A DNA stretch of 64,000 nt from Neolewinella antarctica (GCF_011927835.1 NZ_JAATJH010000002.1:310001-374000); one strand, 5' to 3'; shown: positions 7,603 to 14,914, counted from the first letter of the stretch. Translations and numbers: made by a program. Notes: a model not told the origin generated them from the sequence alone.

Positions 7603-8424
7603 ATGACTAACCAACTATACCCCGCTTTTTTTCGTCTTGATCGCTTGCAACTGCTGGTGGTCGGGGCGGGCGAAGTAGGGGAGGAGAAGCTAAGTTTTAT
7701 CCTGAAGTCTAGCCCCAACGCCCGCGTTGTCATCGTTGCGCCTTGGATGGGGGAGGAGTTAAAGGAGTTGCTAGACAAATTTGATATGGCGGCGCAGTCG
7801 CGGGTGCAAAGTAAACCGGATGAAGCAGGGTTCGGGGGGCAAAGCCTCCAGGCGGCCCGCTTCAACGACGAAACCCCGAGCGGAGAATGGCAAACCCCCG
7901 CTGGCGGAACGGTAATCTACTACGCTCGGAAATTCCGGACTACGGACGTAGAGATCGCCGACCTCGTCGTCGCCGCCACCAACTTCAAAGAAATCAACCA
8001 CACCGTCTGGTCTGCCGCCAAGGCCGCCCGTAGACTAGCCAATATTGCCGACACTCCAAGCCTCTGTGATTTTTACCTCGGCAGCATCGTAACCCGCGGT
8101 CCCTTAAAGGTCGCCATTTCTACGAACGGGCAAAGCCCCACCTTCGCCAAACGCTTCCGGCAGTGGCTGGAGGCGGAGTTGCCCGAACTCGAAACAACTT
8201 CCCTGCTGGAGAACCTAAAACTGTTTCGCGACCGGTTAACCGGCGATTTTCAAACCAAGGTGCGCGAACTCAACGGCGTCACGAATAGTTTGCTTGCTTC
8301 CACCGCCGGTGATGAGCCGGTTTACCGGTGCCCGCCGGGTGGTTGTTTGGTTGCTGCTGCGGCCGCTAAAGAGTCTCGGAAAACAGTTGAGCCGGACCTG
8401 AATAGTACCGCTCCTTCCGCGTAA
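7603..8424 (+). CDS. cysG: Precorrin-2 dehydrogenase / sirohydrochlorin ferrochelatase (siroheme synthase) with a repeat-derived insertion
   Basis: 273 residues, the CysG N-terminal/Met8p type. It oxidises precorrin-2 with NAD and inserts iron to finish siroheme. The Rossmann motif VVGAGEVGEEK is at about residues 19-29; VVAATNFKEINHTV and the central GPLKVAISTNGQSP are conserved. Between the second strand (VVIVAPWMGEELKELL) and the following YYARKF there are about 40 residues that family members normally lack; this stretch begins exactly at a copy of the GC-rich 18-mer and is in frame, so the protein seems to carry a repeat-derived loop. The C-terminal about 50 residues are low-complexity and poorly conserved. 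The stop is followed at once by another repeat copy. Confidence 0.88.
   Translation: MTNQLYPAFFRLDRLQLLVVGAGEVGEEKLSFILKSSPNARVVIVAPWMGEELKELLDKFDMAAQSRVQSKPDEAGFGGQSLQAARFNDETPSGEWQTPAGGTVIYYARKFRTTDVEIADLVVAATNFKEINHTVWSAAKAARRLANIADTPSLCDFYLGSIVTRGPLKVAISTNGQSPTFAKRFRQWLEAELPELETTSLLENLKLFRDRLTGDFQTKVRELNGVTNSLLASTAGDEPVYRCPPGGCLVAAAAAKESRKTVEPDLNSTAPSA
7791..7808 (+). repeat. GC-rich 18-mer dispersed repeat, copy 3 (inside cysG)
   Basis: Reads GGCGCAGTCGCGGGTGCA, one mismatch. In the gene frame it encodes part of AAQSRVQS at the start of an inserted loop. Confidence 0.75.
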
Positions 8425-8425
8425 A

Positions 8426-8480
8426 CCCTGCACCCGCGAAGCCTAAGCAAGTCCCGTACTTAGTCGGGACGACCGCGCCC
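8426..8480 (-). repeat. GC-rich dispersed repeat, copy 4, split by a hairpin
   Basis: On the minus strand GGGCGCGGTC is followed by a hairpin (GTCCCG...CGGGAC, 8451-8470), a short linker, then GCGGGTGCAGGG. The two outer halves are the normal repeat; the hairpin is inserted at its centre. It begins two bases after the cysG stop codon. Confidence 0.7.
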
Positions 8481-8506
8481 ATCCAACCACTCCCACTAAA
8501 CTGACT

Positions 8507-9190
8507 ATGACTGCCATCCCCAGACCGATTCTGAAAGTCGATATAGAAGCCCTCAACGCAGAGTTCGAGCACCTGACCTTTGAGGAGCGATTCACCCGAC
8601 TCTACGAGCGTTTTCCGGTGGACGAGGTGCTTTTCACCAGCTCCTTCGGCACCAAATCGGTCGTGATGCTCACCTTCGTCAGCCGCGCTAATGCCCGACA
8701 AAAGGTACACATGCTCAACACCGGCTACCACTTTCCGGAAACCCTAATTTATAAAAACACGTTGAGCGAGGTGACTGGTCTGGAAGTCGTCGAGATCCTC
8801 CCCGACCCGGCGCGCCACCGGCAAACCCTGGAAGCTGAAATGTGGGACAGTCAGCCCAGCCGCTGCTGCCACTACAACAAAGTGATGCCGTTAGCGGGCG
8901 TGAAGGCGGCGCACACGGTCTGGATGTCCGGCGTTCACAGCTACCAGACGATGAACCGCGCGGCGATGCGCATCTTCGAAGCGGTCGACGGACTGATCCA
9001 CTTTCACCCGCTGATCGACATCACGGAGGGCGAGTTCCTGTATTACCTAGAAAAAGACCAGCTCCCCCGGCACCCGTTGGAAGCCCAAGGCTACGGATCG
9101 ATCGGCTGCCACCACTGTACGCACCCGGGGCAGGGGCGGGCGGGGCGCTGGGTGGGCAAGGAGCGGGATGAGTGTGGCTTGCATACTTAA
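8507..9190 (+). CDS. cysH: Assimilatory phosphoadenylyl/adenylyl-sulfate reductase, iron-sulfur type
   Basis: 227 residues. It reduces activated sulfate (APS or PAPS) to sulfite using thioredoxin. The nucleotide-binding loop SSFGTKSVVML is at about residues 45-55. The paired cysteines C120-C121 and C201-x2-C204 form the CC...CxxC set that binds a 4Fe-4S cluster in bacterial APS reductases, so APS is the more likely substrate. The C-terminal ECGLH motif (C223) that attacks the sulfonate is present. It lies between the siroheme gene and the ferredoxin reductase, giving sulfite to the sulfite reductase encoded upstream. No ATP sulfurylase gene is in the window. Confidence 0.92.
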   Translation: MTAIPRPILKVDIEALNAEFEHLTFEERFTRLYERFPVDEVLFTSSFGTKSVVMLTFVSRANARQKVHMLNTGYHFPETLIYKNTLSEVTGLEVVEILPDPARHRQTLEAEMWDSQPSRCCHYNKVMPLAGVKAAHTVWMSGVHSYQTMNRAAMRIFEAVDGLIHFHPLIDITEGEFLYYLEKDQLPRHPLEAQGYGSIGCHHCTHPGQGRAGRWVGKERDECGLHT

Positions 9191-9203
9191 AGCATAAAAT
9201 TTA

Positions 9204-9277
9204 CGCCACAAAAACACAAAAGCACAAAGCAGTACGATCTTTACAAATCAATTTTTGTGTTTTCGTGTTTTTGTGGC
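9204..9277. repeat. CACAAA-type inverted repeat between cysH and the ferredoxin reductase
   Basis: The left arm gccacaaaaacacaaaagca is complemented, with a few mismatches, by the right arm tttgtgttttcgtgtttttg; together they fill most of the gap. Related arms occur at 48152-48314 and 61697-61817, where terminal repeats are also visible. Confidence 0.7.
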
Positions 9278-9300
9278 TAACTGAGAATAAATATAATAGC

Positions 9301-10332
9301 GTGATTCAAACAGACATCCTAATAATCGGCGCCGGCCCCGTAGGCCTATTCACCGTTTTCGAAGCCGGACTATTAAAACTCCGTTGCCATTTAATTGACT
9401 CCCTCGGCCAGCCCGGCGGACAGTTGACGGAGATCTACCCTAAAAAACCTATCTACGATATCCCCGGCTACCCAACCGTGCTGGCTGGAGAGTTAGTGGA
9501 TAACTTGATGAAGCAGATCGAGCCGTTTAATCCGGGCTTTACTTTGGGTGAACCCGCCGCGAAGATCGAGGAAGTCGGTGAAAAAATGTACCAAGTGACG
9601 ACCGTGAAGGGAACCGTTCACCAGGCGCCGGTCATCATGATCGCGGGTGGCCTGGGTGTCTTCACGCCCCGCAAACCACCGATCCCCAACATCGATAAGT
9701 ACGAGGATAACGGCGTGGCTTACGTGATCCGCGATCCGGAAGTTTACCGGGGTAAGGACGTACTGCTGGCCGGTGGCGGTGACTCCGCCCTCGACTGGAC
9801 GATCTTCCTGGCCGACGTAGCCAACAGCGTTACACTCGTTCACCGCCGTGATTCTTTCCGGGGTGCGCTCGATAGTGTAGAAAAGGTCACGGAGCTGGCG
9901 GAATCTGGCAAGATCAATCTGGTCACGAACGCTCAGGCCGTCGGGATCATCGGTGAGGAAAAAGTAGAAGGCGTGACGGTCAAACACAAGTCCGGTGAGC
10001 TGGAAGACATCCCCGTCGACAGCTTTATCCCCCTCTTCGGTTTAGCACCGAAACTCGGTCCGATTGCGGAATGGGGCCTCAACATCCACAAAAACGCCAT
10101 CATCGTCGATACGAAAGATTACAGCACGGGCATCCCCGGCATCTACGCCATCGGCGACATCAATCACTACGAGGGCAAGCTGAAGTTGATCCTCTGTGGG
10201 TTCCACGAGGGGACGATGGCGGTGCAGAGTGCGTTCTCCTACATTTACCCGGATAAGAAGCTCAGCTTTAAGTACACGACGGTGAACGGGGTGCAGGGTT
10301 TGCCTAAGGAAGCGGAAGCGGCGGTAGTTTGA
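9301..10332 (+). CDS. Ferredoxin--NADP(+) reductase, thioredoxin-reductase-like
   Basis: 343 residues starting at GTG 9301; the open frame extends further upstream but that part is the CACAAA repeat. FAD-binding GAGPVGLFTVFEAGL lies at about residues 9-23, the second (NADPH) dinucleotide motif LLAGGGDSALDW at about 155-166, and GIYAIGDINHY near the C-terminus. It has no CxxC redox pair, which separates it from thioredoxin reductase and fits the YumC/Bacteroidota ferredoxin reductase group. It would pass electrons from NADPH to ferredoxin for the ferredoxin-dependent sulfite reductase encoded at the other end of the block, which explains the location. A strong terminator follows. Confidence 0.9.
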   Translation: MIQTDILIIGAGPVGLFTVFEAGLLKLRCHLIDSLGQPGGQLTEIYPKKPIYDIPGYPTVLAGELVDNLMKQIEPFNPGFTLGEPAAKIEEVGEKMYQVTTVKGTVHQAPVIMIAGGLGVFTPRKPPIPNIDKYEDNGVAYVIRDPEVYRGKDVLLAGGGDSALDWTIFLADVANSVTLVHRRDSFRGALDSVEKVTELAESGKINLVTNAQAVGIIGEEKVEGVTVKHKSGELEDIPVDSFIPLFGLAPKLGPIAEWGLNIHKNAIIVDTKDYSTGIPGIYAIGDINHYEGKLKLILCGFHEGTMAVQSAFSYIYPDKKLSFKYTTVNGVQGLPKEAEAAVV

Positions 10333-10360
10333 TGCTGTAATTAAAATTAGTAAGAGGATT

Positions 10361-10399
10361 ACGGGAGCACGAACCAAAGTTCGTGCTCCCGTCGTTTTT
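10361..10399 (+). terminator. Intrinsic terminator after the sulfate reduction block
   Basis: Perfect 14-bp stem ACGGGAGCACGAAC / GTTCGTGCTCCCGT with loop CAAA, followed by CGTTTTTA. Confidence 0.85.
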
Positions 10400-10411
10400 A
10401 TCCGAAACTCG

Positions 10412-10419
10412 TATCTTTA
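10412..10419 (+). promoter_or_regulatory. -7 promoter element TATCTTTA 5 bp before the uma2 ATG
   Basis: Matches the Bacteroidota TAnnTTTG -7 consensus at 7 of 8 positions, with a T-rich block about 17 bp upstream. The ATG begins 5 bp later, so the transcript would be leaderless or nearly so. Confidence 0.5.
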
Positions 10420-10424
10420 TATTT

Positions 10425-11036
10425 ATGACAAAGGCCATCACGGAATATGGACTGGAGGAAGCGCCGAGGAGGGATGAGCGCTTTCGTTGGACGTTGGAAC
10501 GGTATCACCTGGCCATCACGGCGGGTGTAATCACGCCGCTCGATAGGGTAGAACTGGTACGAGGAAAATTAAAGGATAAAATGGGATTAGGCGTTTTACA
10601 CAGCGAATATCTCTACTACCTCACCGAGTTCATTCGTCAATTTGCGGGGGATTATAAGGTCCGGGCGCAGGATGCAATAACGTTGCCGCCGGATTCTGAA
10701 CCGGAGCCAGACTTAGCCGTCGTAACTAAAAAAAGGTACACCGTAGCGGGTGGCCACCCCGGGCCGGAAGATGTTTTCTTTCTGGCGGAAGTCTCACACT
10801 CCACGCTTAGTTACGATATCGGAGATAAAGCCCAGCTTTTTGCCGGAGCGGGGATTAGGGAGTACTGGATTATCGACGTCAAAAATGATCAAATTATAGT
10901 ACACCTATCTCCGAATAAAGAGGTGGGCGTTTACAATTCCATTGCGAGGTATTCGCGTGGAGAGAATTTTGAATCTCAGTTTTGTGGGATGGTGCAGGTT
11001 GAAGATGCACTCATGCCTTTCGTTGACGAGGTATAA
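10425..11036 (+). CDS. Uma2 family (DUF820) PD-(D/E)XK nuclease-like protein
   Basis: 203 residues. The start at ATG 10425 is chosen because a promoter-like TATCTTTA lies just before it. The family pattern is present: MTxxE-like N-terminus, RVELVRGKL, HSEYLYYLTEFI, the core EPEPDLAVV with catalytic acidic residues (about residues 86-93), FLAEVSHSTLSYD and KAQLFAGAGIREYWIID. The fold is that of restriction-type nucleases, but no cellular role is established for Uma2 proteins, which are multiplied in cyanobacteria and some Bacteroidota. The gene stands alone between two terminators or converging genes. Confidence 0.85.
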   Translation: MTKAITEYGLEEAPRRDERFRWTLERYHLAITAGVITPLDRVELVRGKLKDKMGLGVLHSEYLYYLTEFIRQFAGDYKVRAQDAITLPPDSEPEPDLAVVTKKRYTVAGGHPGPEDVFFLAEVSHSTLSYDIGDKAQLFAGAGIREYWIIDVKNDQIIVHLSPNKEVGVYNSIARYSRGENFESQFCGMVQVEDALMPFVDEV

Positions 11037-11166
11037 AGGGGAAAGCCAACTAAGTTGATTATCTCTGCTTCGAAGTAACGTCCTTTTTTCTTATTAAAAG
11101 AAAACATACTGGGGAGCGGACAGGAATTGAGTAGTATTTGTAAGCTATTTCGTCAGCGTAGACCAA

Positions 11167-11805
11167 TCAAACCCGCCGCGCCAGACTTAACCCATCGCGA
11201 AGCGGTAAAACAACCGTAACTACTCGCGGGTCCGTAGCCACGAGCTCGTTGTATTCCCGCAGTGCCGCCACGTCCGCGTTCTGCTTGCCACCGTTGCTGA
11301 CTTTGCCATCCCACAAGATGTTATCCGCGATCAGGAGGCCGCCGGGGCGGAGGCGGTCGATCAGCTCGTAAAAATAGCCCGGGTAACCACGCTTGTCGGC
11401 GTCGAGGAAGATGAGGTCGAAGGTATCGGGCAGGGTAGGGAGGACTTCGGCGGCCGTTCCCACGTGCAGCGCAATCTCGTCGGTAAACGGAGAAGCGGCA
11501 AAATTCCTTTTCGCCCAAAAAGCGTTTTCGGGGTTGCCCTCGATGGTGTGGACGGTGCCGCCGGGCGCGAGGCCTTCGGCGAGGCAGAGGGTGGCGTAGC
11601 CGGTGAAGGAGCCGATCTCTAATACGGCAACCGGTTTGACCAAGTGGGATAGCAGGGAAAGAAGCCTACCCTGGAGGTGGCCGCTCAGCATTTGCGGGGC
11701 CATGGTTTTTAGGTAGGTTTGGCGGGCTACTTCCTCTAAATAACTGGGGACGGGGCCGGAGAGGGCTTCGGCGTAGTCTTGGGCCTGGGTTATTTTGTCG
11801 CGCAT
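11167..11805 (-). CDS. Class I SAM-dependent O-methyltransferase (catechol/caffeoyl-CoA type)
   Basis: 212 residues, cytoplasmic. VLEIGSFTGYATLCLAEGL (about residues 61-79) is the SAM motif I; FDLIFLDADKRGYPGYFYELI (about 129-149) carries the metal-binding Asp, and LLIADNILWDGKV adds the second Asp-Asn pair of the cation-dependent O-methyltransferase family (PF01596). Length is typical. Such enzymes are found in nearly all Bacteroidota as a single gene with an undefined small-molecule hydroxyl acceptor. It is the last of a minus-strand group of four genes starting at 13803, spaced by short gaps. Confidence 0.9.
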   Translation of the reverse strand: MRDKITQAQDYAEALSGPVPSYLEEVARQTYLKTMAPQMLSGHLQGRLLSLLSHLVKPVAVLEIGSFTGYATLCLAEGLAPGGTVHTIEGNPENAFWAKRNFAASPFTDEIALHVGTAAEVLPTLPDTFDLIFLDADKRGYPGYFYELIDRLRPGGLLIADNILWDGKVSNGGKQNADVAALREYNELVATDPRVVTVVLPLRDGLSLARRV

Positions 11806-11840
11806 GGGGTTTGGTTGGCTTCCGCCGGGAGGAATACCGT

Positions 11841-12365
11841 CTAGTCAAAAAGCTCCAACAAATCTACGTTTACCCCCAGGACAACTCCGTCCGCCCCCAC
11901 CAAAACATTGCTGGGTACCGAATTAATCCCGTAGAGATCCGCAATCGGGCCATTCAGGAACTTCAGACTGGTCGTTTGCTCCATCACTTGGTAATCCCAA
12001 AACCTGGAATCCTGCGTCCGCGCCCTAACCCAAGCAGCGCTATCCCGCTCAATGGCTACGCTGACGATGGTAAGCTCGCCACCCACCCGCTCGTGTAAGT
12101 CAACCAGGACCGGACTCTCTCGCCGACAAGGGCCACACCAGCTACCCCAAAAATCGAGCAATACGGGCGTACCGCGCAGGTCACTCAGTGAAAAGGTTTG
12201 CCCGTCCGCCCGCGTGGCCGTGAAGTCCGGCGCGAGCTCATTTGCGGTGGCGTTGGGGCTAAAATACCAGGCCCGCCCACCGAAGTACAGCGCCAAAAAT
12301 AGCAGGGGAATAAAAAGTTTTTGCTTCACGGTACTTGTACTTGGCGCGCTACCACGCATCCGCAT
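11841..12365 (-). CDS. TlpA-family membrane-tethered thioredoxin-like protein
   Basis: 174 residues if started at ATG 12365; an alternative GTG at 12329 would begin VKQKLFIPLLFLALY directly at the membrane anchor. One N-terminal hydrophobic segment (about residues 15-33) is followed by a periplasmic AhpC/TSA-like domain (APDFTATRADGQTFSLSDLRG) with the active site WCGPC (C77, C80). TlpA proteins reduce disulfides in the periplasm, often for cytochrome maturation. The cis-proline strand reads NSVPSNVLV. It overlaps the 3' end of the upstream small gene by 17 bp if the first ATG is used, so the two are probably co-transcribed. Confidence 0.85.
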   Translation of the reverse strand: MRMRGSAPSTSTVKQKLFIPLLFLALYFGGRAWYFSPNATANELAPDFTATRADGQTFSLSDLRGTPVLLDFWGSWCGPCRRESPVLVDLHERVGGELTIVSVAIERDSAAWVRARTQDSRFWDYQVMEQTTSLKFLNGPIADLYGINSVPSNVLVGADGVVLGVNVDLLELFD

Positions 12366-12669
12366 CGTCGACGGGGGGGCTTTTGATGGTTTGTTGGGTC
12401 GCTAACCGCCGCAGTTGCCGCGCGTAAAGCAGCCGCGCCAGGCCGAGATTTGCGGGCTCCGGAGCGGAAGGATGAAACGCCCGCGCTACGCCCGCTTCGT
12501 TTACGTCGAGCGTGTAACAAAGGCTCATGAGCTCTTCCATCCGGTACTGCATCCAGTAATCCACCGCGTCGGCGAGTCGCTGAATGAACTCTTCTTCCGA
12601 GAACGTGCGCCCGTCCTTTGGGGCAGGCATATCCAGGGCGTTCATCAGAGTTGTTGCGGGCGTCTGCAT
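12349..12669 (-). CDS. Conserved-looking hypothetical protein, 106 residues
   Basis: Start ATG 12669 is chosen because a perfect TATCTTTG promoter element precedes it by four bases; longer upstream frames run through a hairpin repeat. The protein is soluble and helical with an acidic stretch (FSEEEFIQRLADAVDYWMQYRMEELMSLCYTLD) and a basic C-terminal half (LARLLYARQLRRLATQQ). No motif or family is recognised. It overlaps the TlpA gene, suggesting joint expression. Confidence 0.6.
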   Translation of the reverse strand: MQTPATTLMNALDMPAPKDGRTFSEEEFIQRLADAVDYWMQYRMEELMSLCYTLDVNEAGVARAFHPSAPEPANLGLARLLYARQLRRLATQQTIKSPPVDDADAW

Positions 12670-12673
12670 CCCG

Positions 12674-12681
12674 CAAAGATA
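12674..12681 (-). promoter_or_regulatory. -7 promoter element TATCTTTG, 4 bp before an ATG
   Basis: On the minus strand TATCTTTG is followed by CGGG and the ATG at 12669. It matches TAnnTTTG fully and would give a leaderless message. The element forms the outer edge of the long hairpin repeat at 12681-12771. Confidence 0.6.
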
Positions 12682-12771
12682 GGTTGAGGGCTTACAAGCC
12701 CGAACGCACGTGCGGCAGCTCTCTACTGGAAAGCTGCCGCACGATCGTTCGGGCAATAGACCCTCAAACCT
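12681..12771. repeat. Long nested hairpin repeat, copy A
   Basis: Outer arms GGTTGAGGGC...GCCCGAACG pair with CGTTCGGGC...CCCTCAAACC, and an inner perfect 11-bp stem GTGCGGCAGCT / AGCTGCCGCAC lies at the centre. A second element with the same outer arms is at 14026-14103. Both sit directly upstream of a gene start. Confidence 0.8.
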
Positions 12772-12783
12772 AAAGCTACATAA

Positions 12784-13803
12784 TTACTTAAGCACCACCG
12801 TGCCCGTCCCAACAAAGAATCCTTTGTTGTACAACTCGGCTACGTAAGTACCTTTCTGAAATTCCTGATTCCCAACCGCCCAGTTAGCGCAGTGGCTGTT
12901 GGCGCTGCCGTCGAAGTCGAACATGACCTGGGTCGTGTAGGGGATGCGGTCGCCGGACTCGGTGCTGGTGAAAACGCCGGAGCCGTCGGCGTCGATCTGA
13001 ATCGTCTCGCCGGTGGGGTTGATGAGCCGGACCTGGAAAGCTTCTTCGCCCGCCTGCGCCACGGCGTTGTCGAGGCTGTTGAAACAGACGTTGATGCGCT
13101 CCACGTTGCGGGCCGTATTGCGGTTAACCCACTTGCCGTTGTTGCGTTCTTTCTGGCCGACGACGTTGATGTTGTTGGCCTTCAGGACGCTGGCGATGCC
13201 GACTTTGCGGCTCAACTCCTGGTTGTTGGACGTCAGGCGTTCGCGTTCGGTGACGAGCACGGCGCGTTCGCTGCTGAGGCTTTCGTTTTGCTGGCGGCTG
13301 TCGGTCAGGTCGGTGGTCAGTACGTCGCGCTCGCTGGTCAGGCGCTGGTTATTTTCGGCCAGGGCGGCGTTGGCCAGGCGGAGGTCTTCGATCTCGATGA
13401 CGTAGCTCTGCACCTGCGTTTTCATGTTCGCCAGTTCGCTGCGGGCGGCGCCGAGGTTGCGGCTATCGCGGGTGAGGCCTTCGATTTTATCCTTCTGGGT
13501 GCGCAGCTCTTCCTTCTGCTGGTCGATGAGGGCGTTGAGCTCCTCGTTGCTGCCGCGCATCTCTTCGAGTTCGGCGATGGATTCGTAGTACTGCTTCTCG
13601 GAAGCGAGCTTGAACTGTTCCATTTCGGTGTAGTCGGCCGACAGTTCGGCGTTTTCCGTACCGCGGCTGACGTAGGCGATGCCGAGGCCGATCAAGCCGA
13701 TCAGCAACACGGCGATGATACCGAGCAGCAGGGGCGTCCGGTTGGGCTGGGGCGTCGGGCCGGGGCTAAATTTGGGGTTGGGGTCGTTGATAATAGTAGA
13801 CAT
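12784..13803 (-). CDS. Single-pass membrane protein with long coiled coil
   Basis: 339 residues. Start at ATG 13803 gives a short proline-rich cytoplasmic tail, one transmembrane helix (LLLGIIAVLLIGLIGLGIAYV, about residues 25-45), and then about 140 residues of heptad-patterned coiled coil rich in Glu, Leu and Asn. The last about 130 residues form a compact beta-rich domain with a pair of cysteines (VCFNSLDN, SHCANW). The architecture recurs in Bacteroidota but has no assigned function; the periplasmic coiled coil suggests a spacer or scaffolding role, which is inference. A TACTTTTG promoter element lies at 13934-13927 on the minus strand. Confidence 0.75.
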   Translation of the reverse strand: MSTIINDPNPKFSPGPTPQPNRTPLLLGIIAVLLIGLIGLGIAYVSRGTENAELSADYTEMEQFKLASEKQYYESIAELEEMRGSNEELNALIDQQKEELRTQKDKIEGLTRDSRNLGAARSELANMKTQVQSYVIEIEDLRLANAALAENNQRLTSERDVLTTDLTDSRQQNESLSSERAVLVTERERLTSNNQELSRKVGIASVLKANNINVVGQKERNNGKWVNRNTARNVERINVCFNSLDNAVAQAGEEAFQVRLINPTGETIQIDADGSGVFTSTESGDRIPYTTQVMFDFDGSANSHCANWAVGNQEFQKGTYVAELYNKGFFVGTGTVVLK

Positions 13804-13926
13804 ACGTATTGGTTTGTTGGGGCTAGTAAACGAGGCAGCGCCAGTGCAACGGCGGGTGCTTCGGCCCCTGTATGATCGATCCGCGGGGGCTTCCCTTGGA
13901 TTCGGTTTGTTAAACGTTGTTCGCCG

Positions 13927-13934
13927 CAAAAGTA
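13927..13934 (-). promoter_or_regulatory. -7 promoter element TACTTTTG for the coiled-coil gene
   Basis: Minus-strand TACTTTTG fits TAnnTTTG exactly and lies about 125 bp upstream of the ATG at 13803, leaving a normal leader in contrast to the neighbouring leaderless starts. Confidence 0.45.
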
Positions 13935-13964
13935 TTACTAAAATCCGGTAAAGTTGTATTTTGG

Positions 13965-13985
13965 GGCGCGGTCGCGGGTGCAGGG
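13965..13985 (+). repeat. GC-rich 18-mer dispersed repeat, copy 5 (exact)
   Basis: Exact consensus plus GGG, in the 312-bp divergent gap between the coiled-coil gene and yfiT. The rest of that gap holds the promoter at 13927 and the hairpin at 14026; no gene was found in it. Confidence 0.85.
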
Positions 13986-14025
13986 CTGGGTGGGAAGGGG
14001 AGCAGACACGGCTGGCTACGCGTCA

Positions 14026-14103
14026 AGGCTGAGGGCATCCTGCCCGAACGTAACGGCGGAAGCGCTGCCGTATGAGCGTTCGGGCGGGATGCCCTCAACC
14101 TTT
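14026..14103. repeat. Long hairpin repeat, copy B
   Basis: GAGGGCATCCTGCCCGAACG pairs with CGTTCGGGCGGGATGCCCTC at 19 of 20 positions, with a short inner CGGC/GCCG stem. Shares its outer arms with 12681-12771 and ends 12 bp before the yfiT ATG. Confidence 0.8.
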
Positions 14104-14115
14104 AAAATTACCACC

Positions 14116-14637
14116 ATGCAGTATCCCATCGGTAAATTTCAACTACCCACCCTTGAAGTCGCCGCCGCCAACCGCCTGGGATACGTCCGCCAAATAGGTG
14201 ACCTCCCCCAGCAGTTCGCCGAGGCCGCCCGTAACCTGAAAGCCCGCAAACTCCTCGACACCACCTACCGCCCCGGCGGCTGGACGGCCCGCCAGGTCAT
14301 CCACCACGTTTGCGACAGCCACGTCAACGCCTACGTCCGCCACAAACGCATCCTCACCGAAGACCACCCGACCCTGACGGGCTACGACGAAAAACGTTGG
14401 GCGGAGTTGGCCGACGTGACGGCCGTCCCGATCGAAGTGAGCCTACGGGCGCTGGAAGCTTTGCACCTGCGCTGGTCCGTGCTACTGGCAACCTGCTCGC
14501 CCGCGCAGTGGGACCGAACGGCCTTTCACGGTGGCGCTGGGGTCGACTACCGGTTGGATCAGTTGGCGGCGCAGTACGCTTGGCACGGGCGGCATCATTT
14601 GGGGCACTTGGGGGTGGTGGGTAGTTTAGGTAGCTAG
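14116..14637 (+). CDS. yfiT: YfiT/DinB-fold putative metal-dependent hydrolase (bacillithiol transferase family)
   Basis: 173 residues. The four-helix DinB fold is indicated by GGWTARQVIHHVCDSHVNAYVR (first metal His) and the C-terminal YAWHGRHHLGHL with the other two His ligands; RPGGWT is the typical YfiT signature. Proteins of this family conjugate thiols or act as metal-dependent transferases. Start is the ATG right after the long hairpin repeat. The last about 35 codons are duplicated in diverged form 280 bp downstream (14915-15022), flanking a small AT-rich gene; the C-terminal residues of the two copies differ (GVVGSLGS against EIIRG), so either could be the original end. Confidence 0.88.
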   Translation: MQYPIGKFQLPTLEVAAANRLGYVRQIGDLPQQFAEAARNLKARKLLDTTYRPGGWTARQVIHHVCDSHVNAYVRHKRILTEDHPTLTGYDEKRWAELADVTAVPIEVSLRALEALHLRWSVLLATCSPAQWDRTAFHGGAGVDYRLDQLAAQYAWHGRHHLGHLGVVGSLGS

Positions 14638-14683
14638 CTTAAATTTAATTTTGATCGGTGCAGATACCCTAAATAATTCTATA

Positions 14684-14884
14684 ATGGAAGAGGATGTTGT
14701 CGTTTGGTATCATGATGTTGCGAATAGAAGCTTCTTTTATTCTAAGCAACACGACAGATCAAAAACGTGGCTACGCATGAACGATTTTCCCGACGAGCCG
14801 CTGTATACTCTTCACGCAAACGGTTGCGAGGTTCATTTTGACGATCTTCCAAAACCTTGGACGGTAAAGTTTTATGATGATTAG
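14684..14884 (+). CDS. Small hypothetical protein, 66 residues, in an AT-rich cassette
   Basis: ATG 14684 opens a 66-codon frame beginning MEEDVVVWYHDVANRSF and ending in PWTVKFYDD. The sequence is acidic and rich in aromatic residues with no transmembrane segment or known motif. It is more AT-rich than its neighbours and lies between yfiT and a diverged copy of the 3' end of yfiT, which suggests that it arrived by insertion. A TTG at 14651 could extend the frame by 11 codons. Existence as a gene is likely but not certain. Confidence 0.5.
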   Translation: MEEDVVVWYHDVANRSFFYSKQHDRSKTWLRMNDFPDEPLYTLHANGCEVHFDDLPKPWTVKFYDD

Positions 14885-14914
14885 ATGTCAATAAGTATGG
14901 TTGAAAATTAGATT

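Noticed and set aside
9172-9300. Longer N-terminus for the ferredoxin reductase
   Set aside because: The extra codons are the CACAAA inverted repeat; GTG 9301 begins the FAD-binding fold.
12892-13875. 327-codon plus-strand frame antisense to the coiled-coil gene
   Set aside because: Low-complexity Val/Ala/Gly-rich translation mirrors the heptad codons of the opposite strand.
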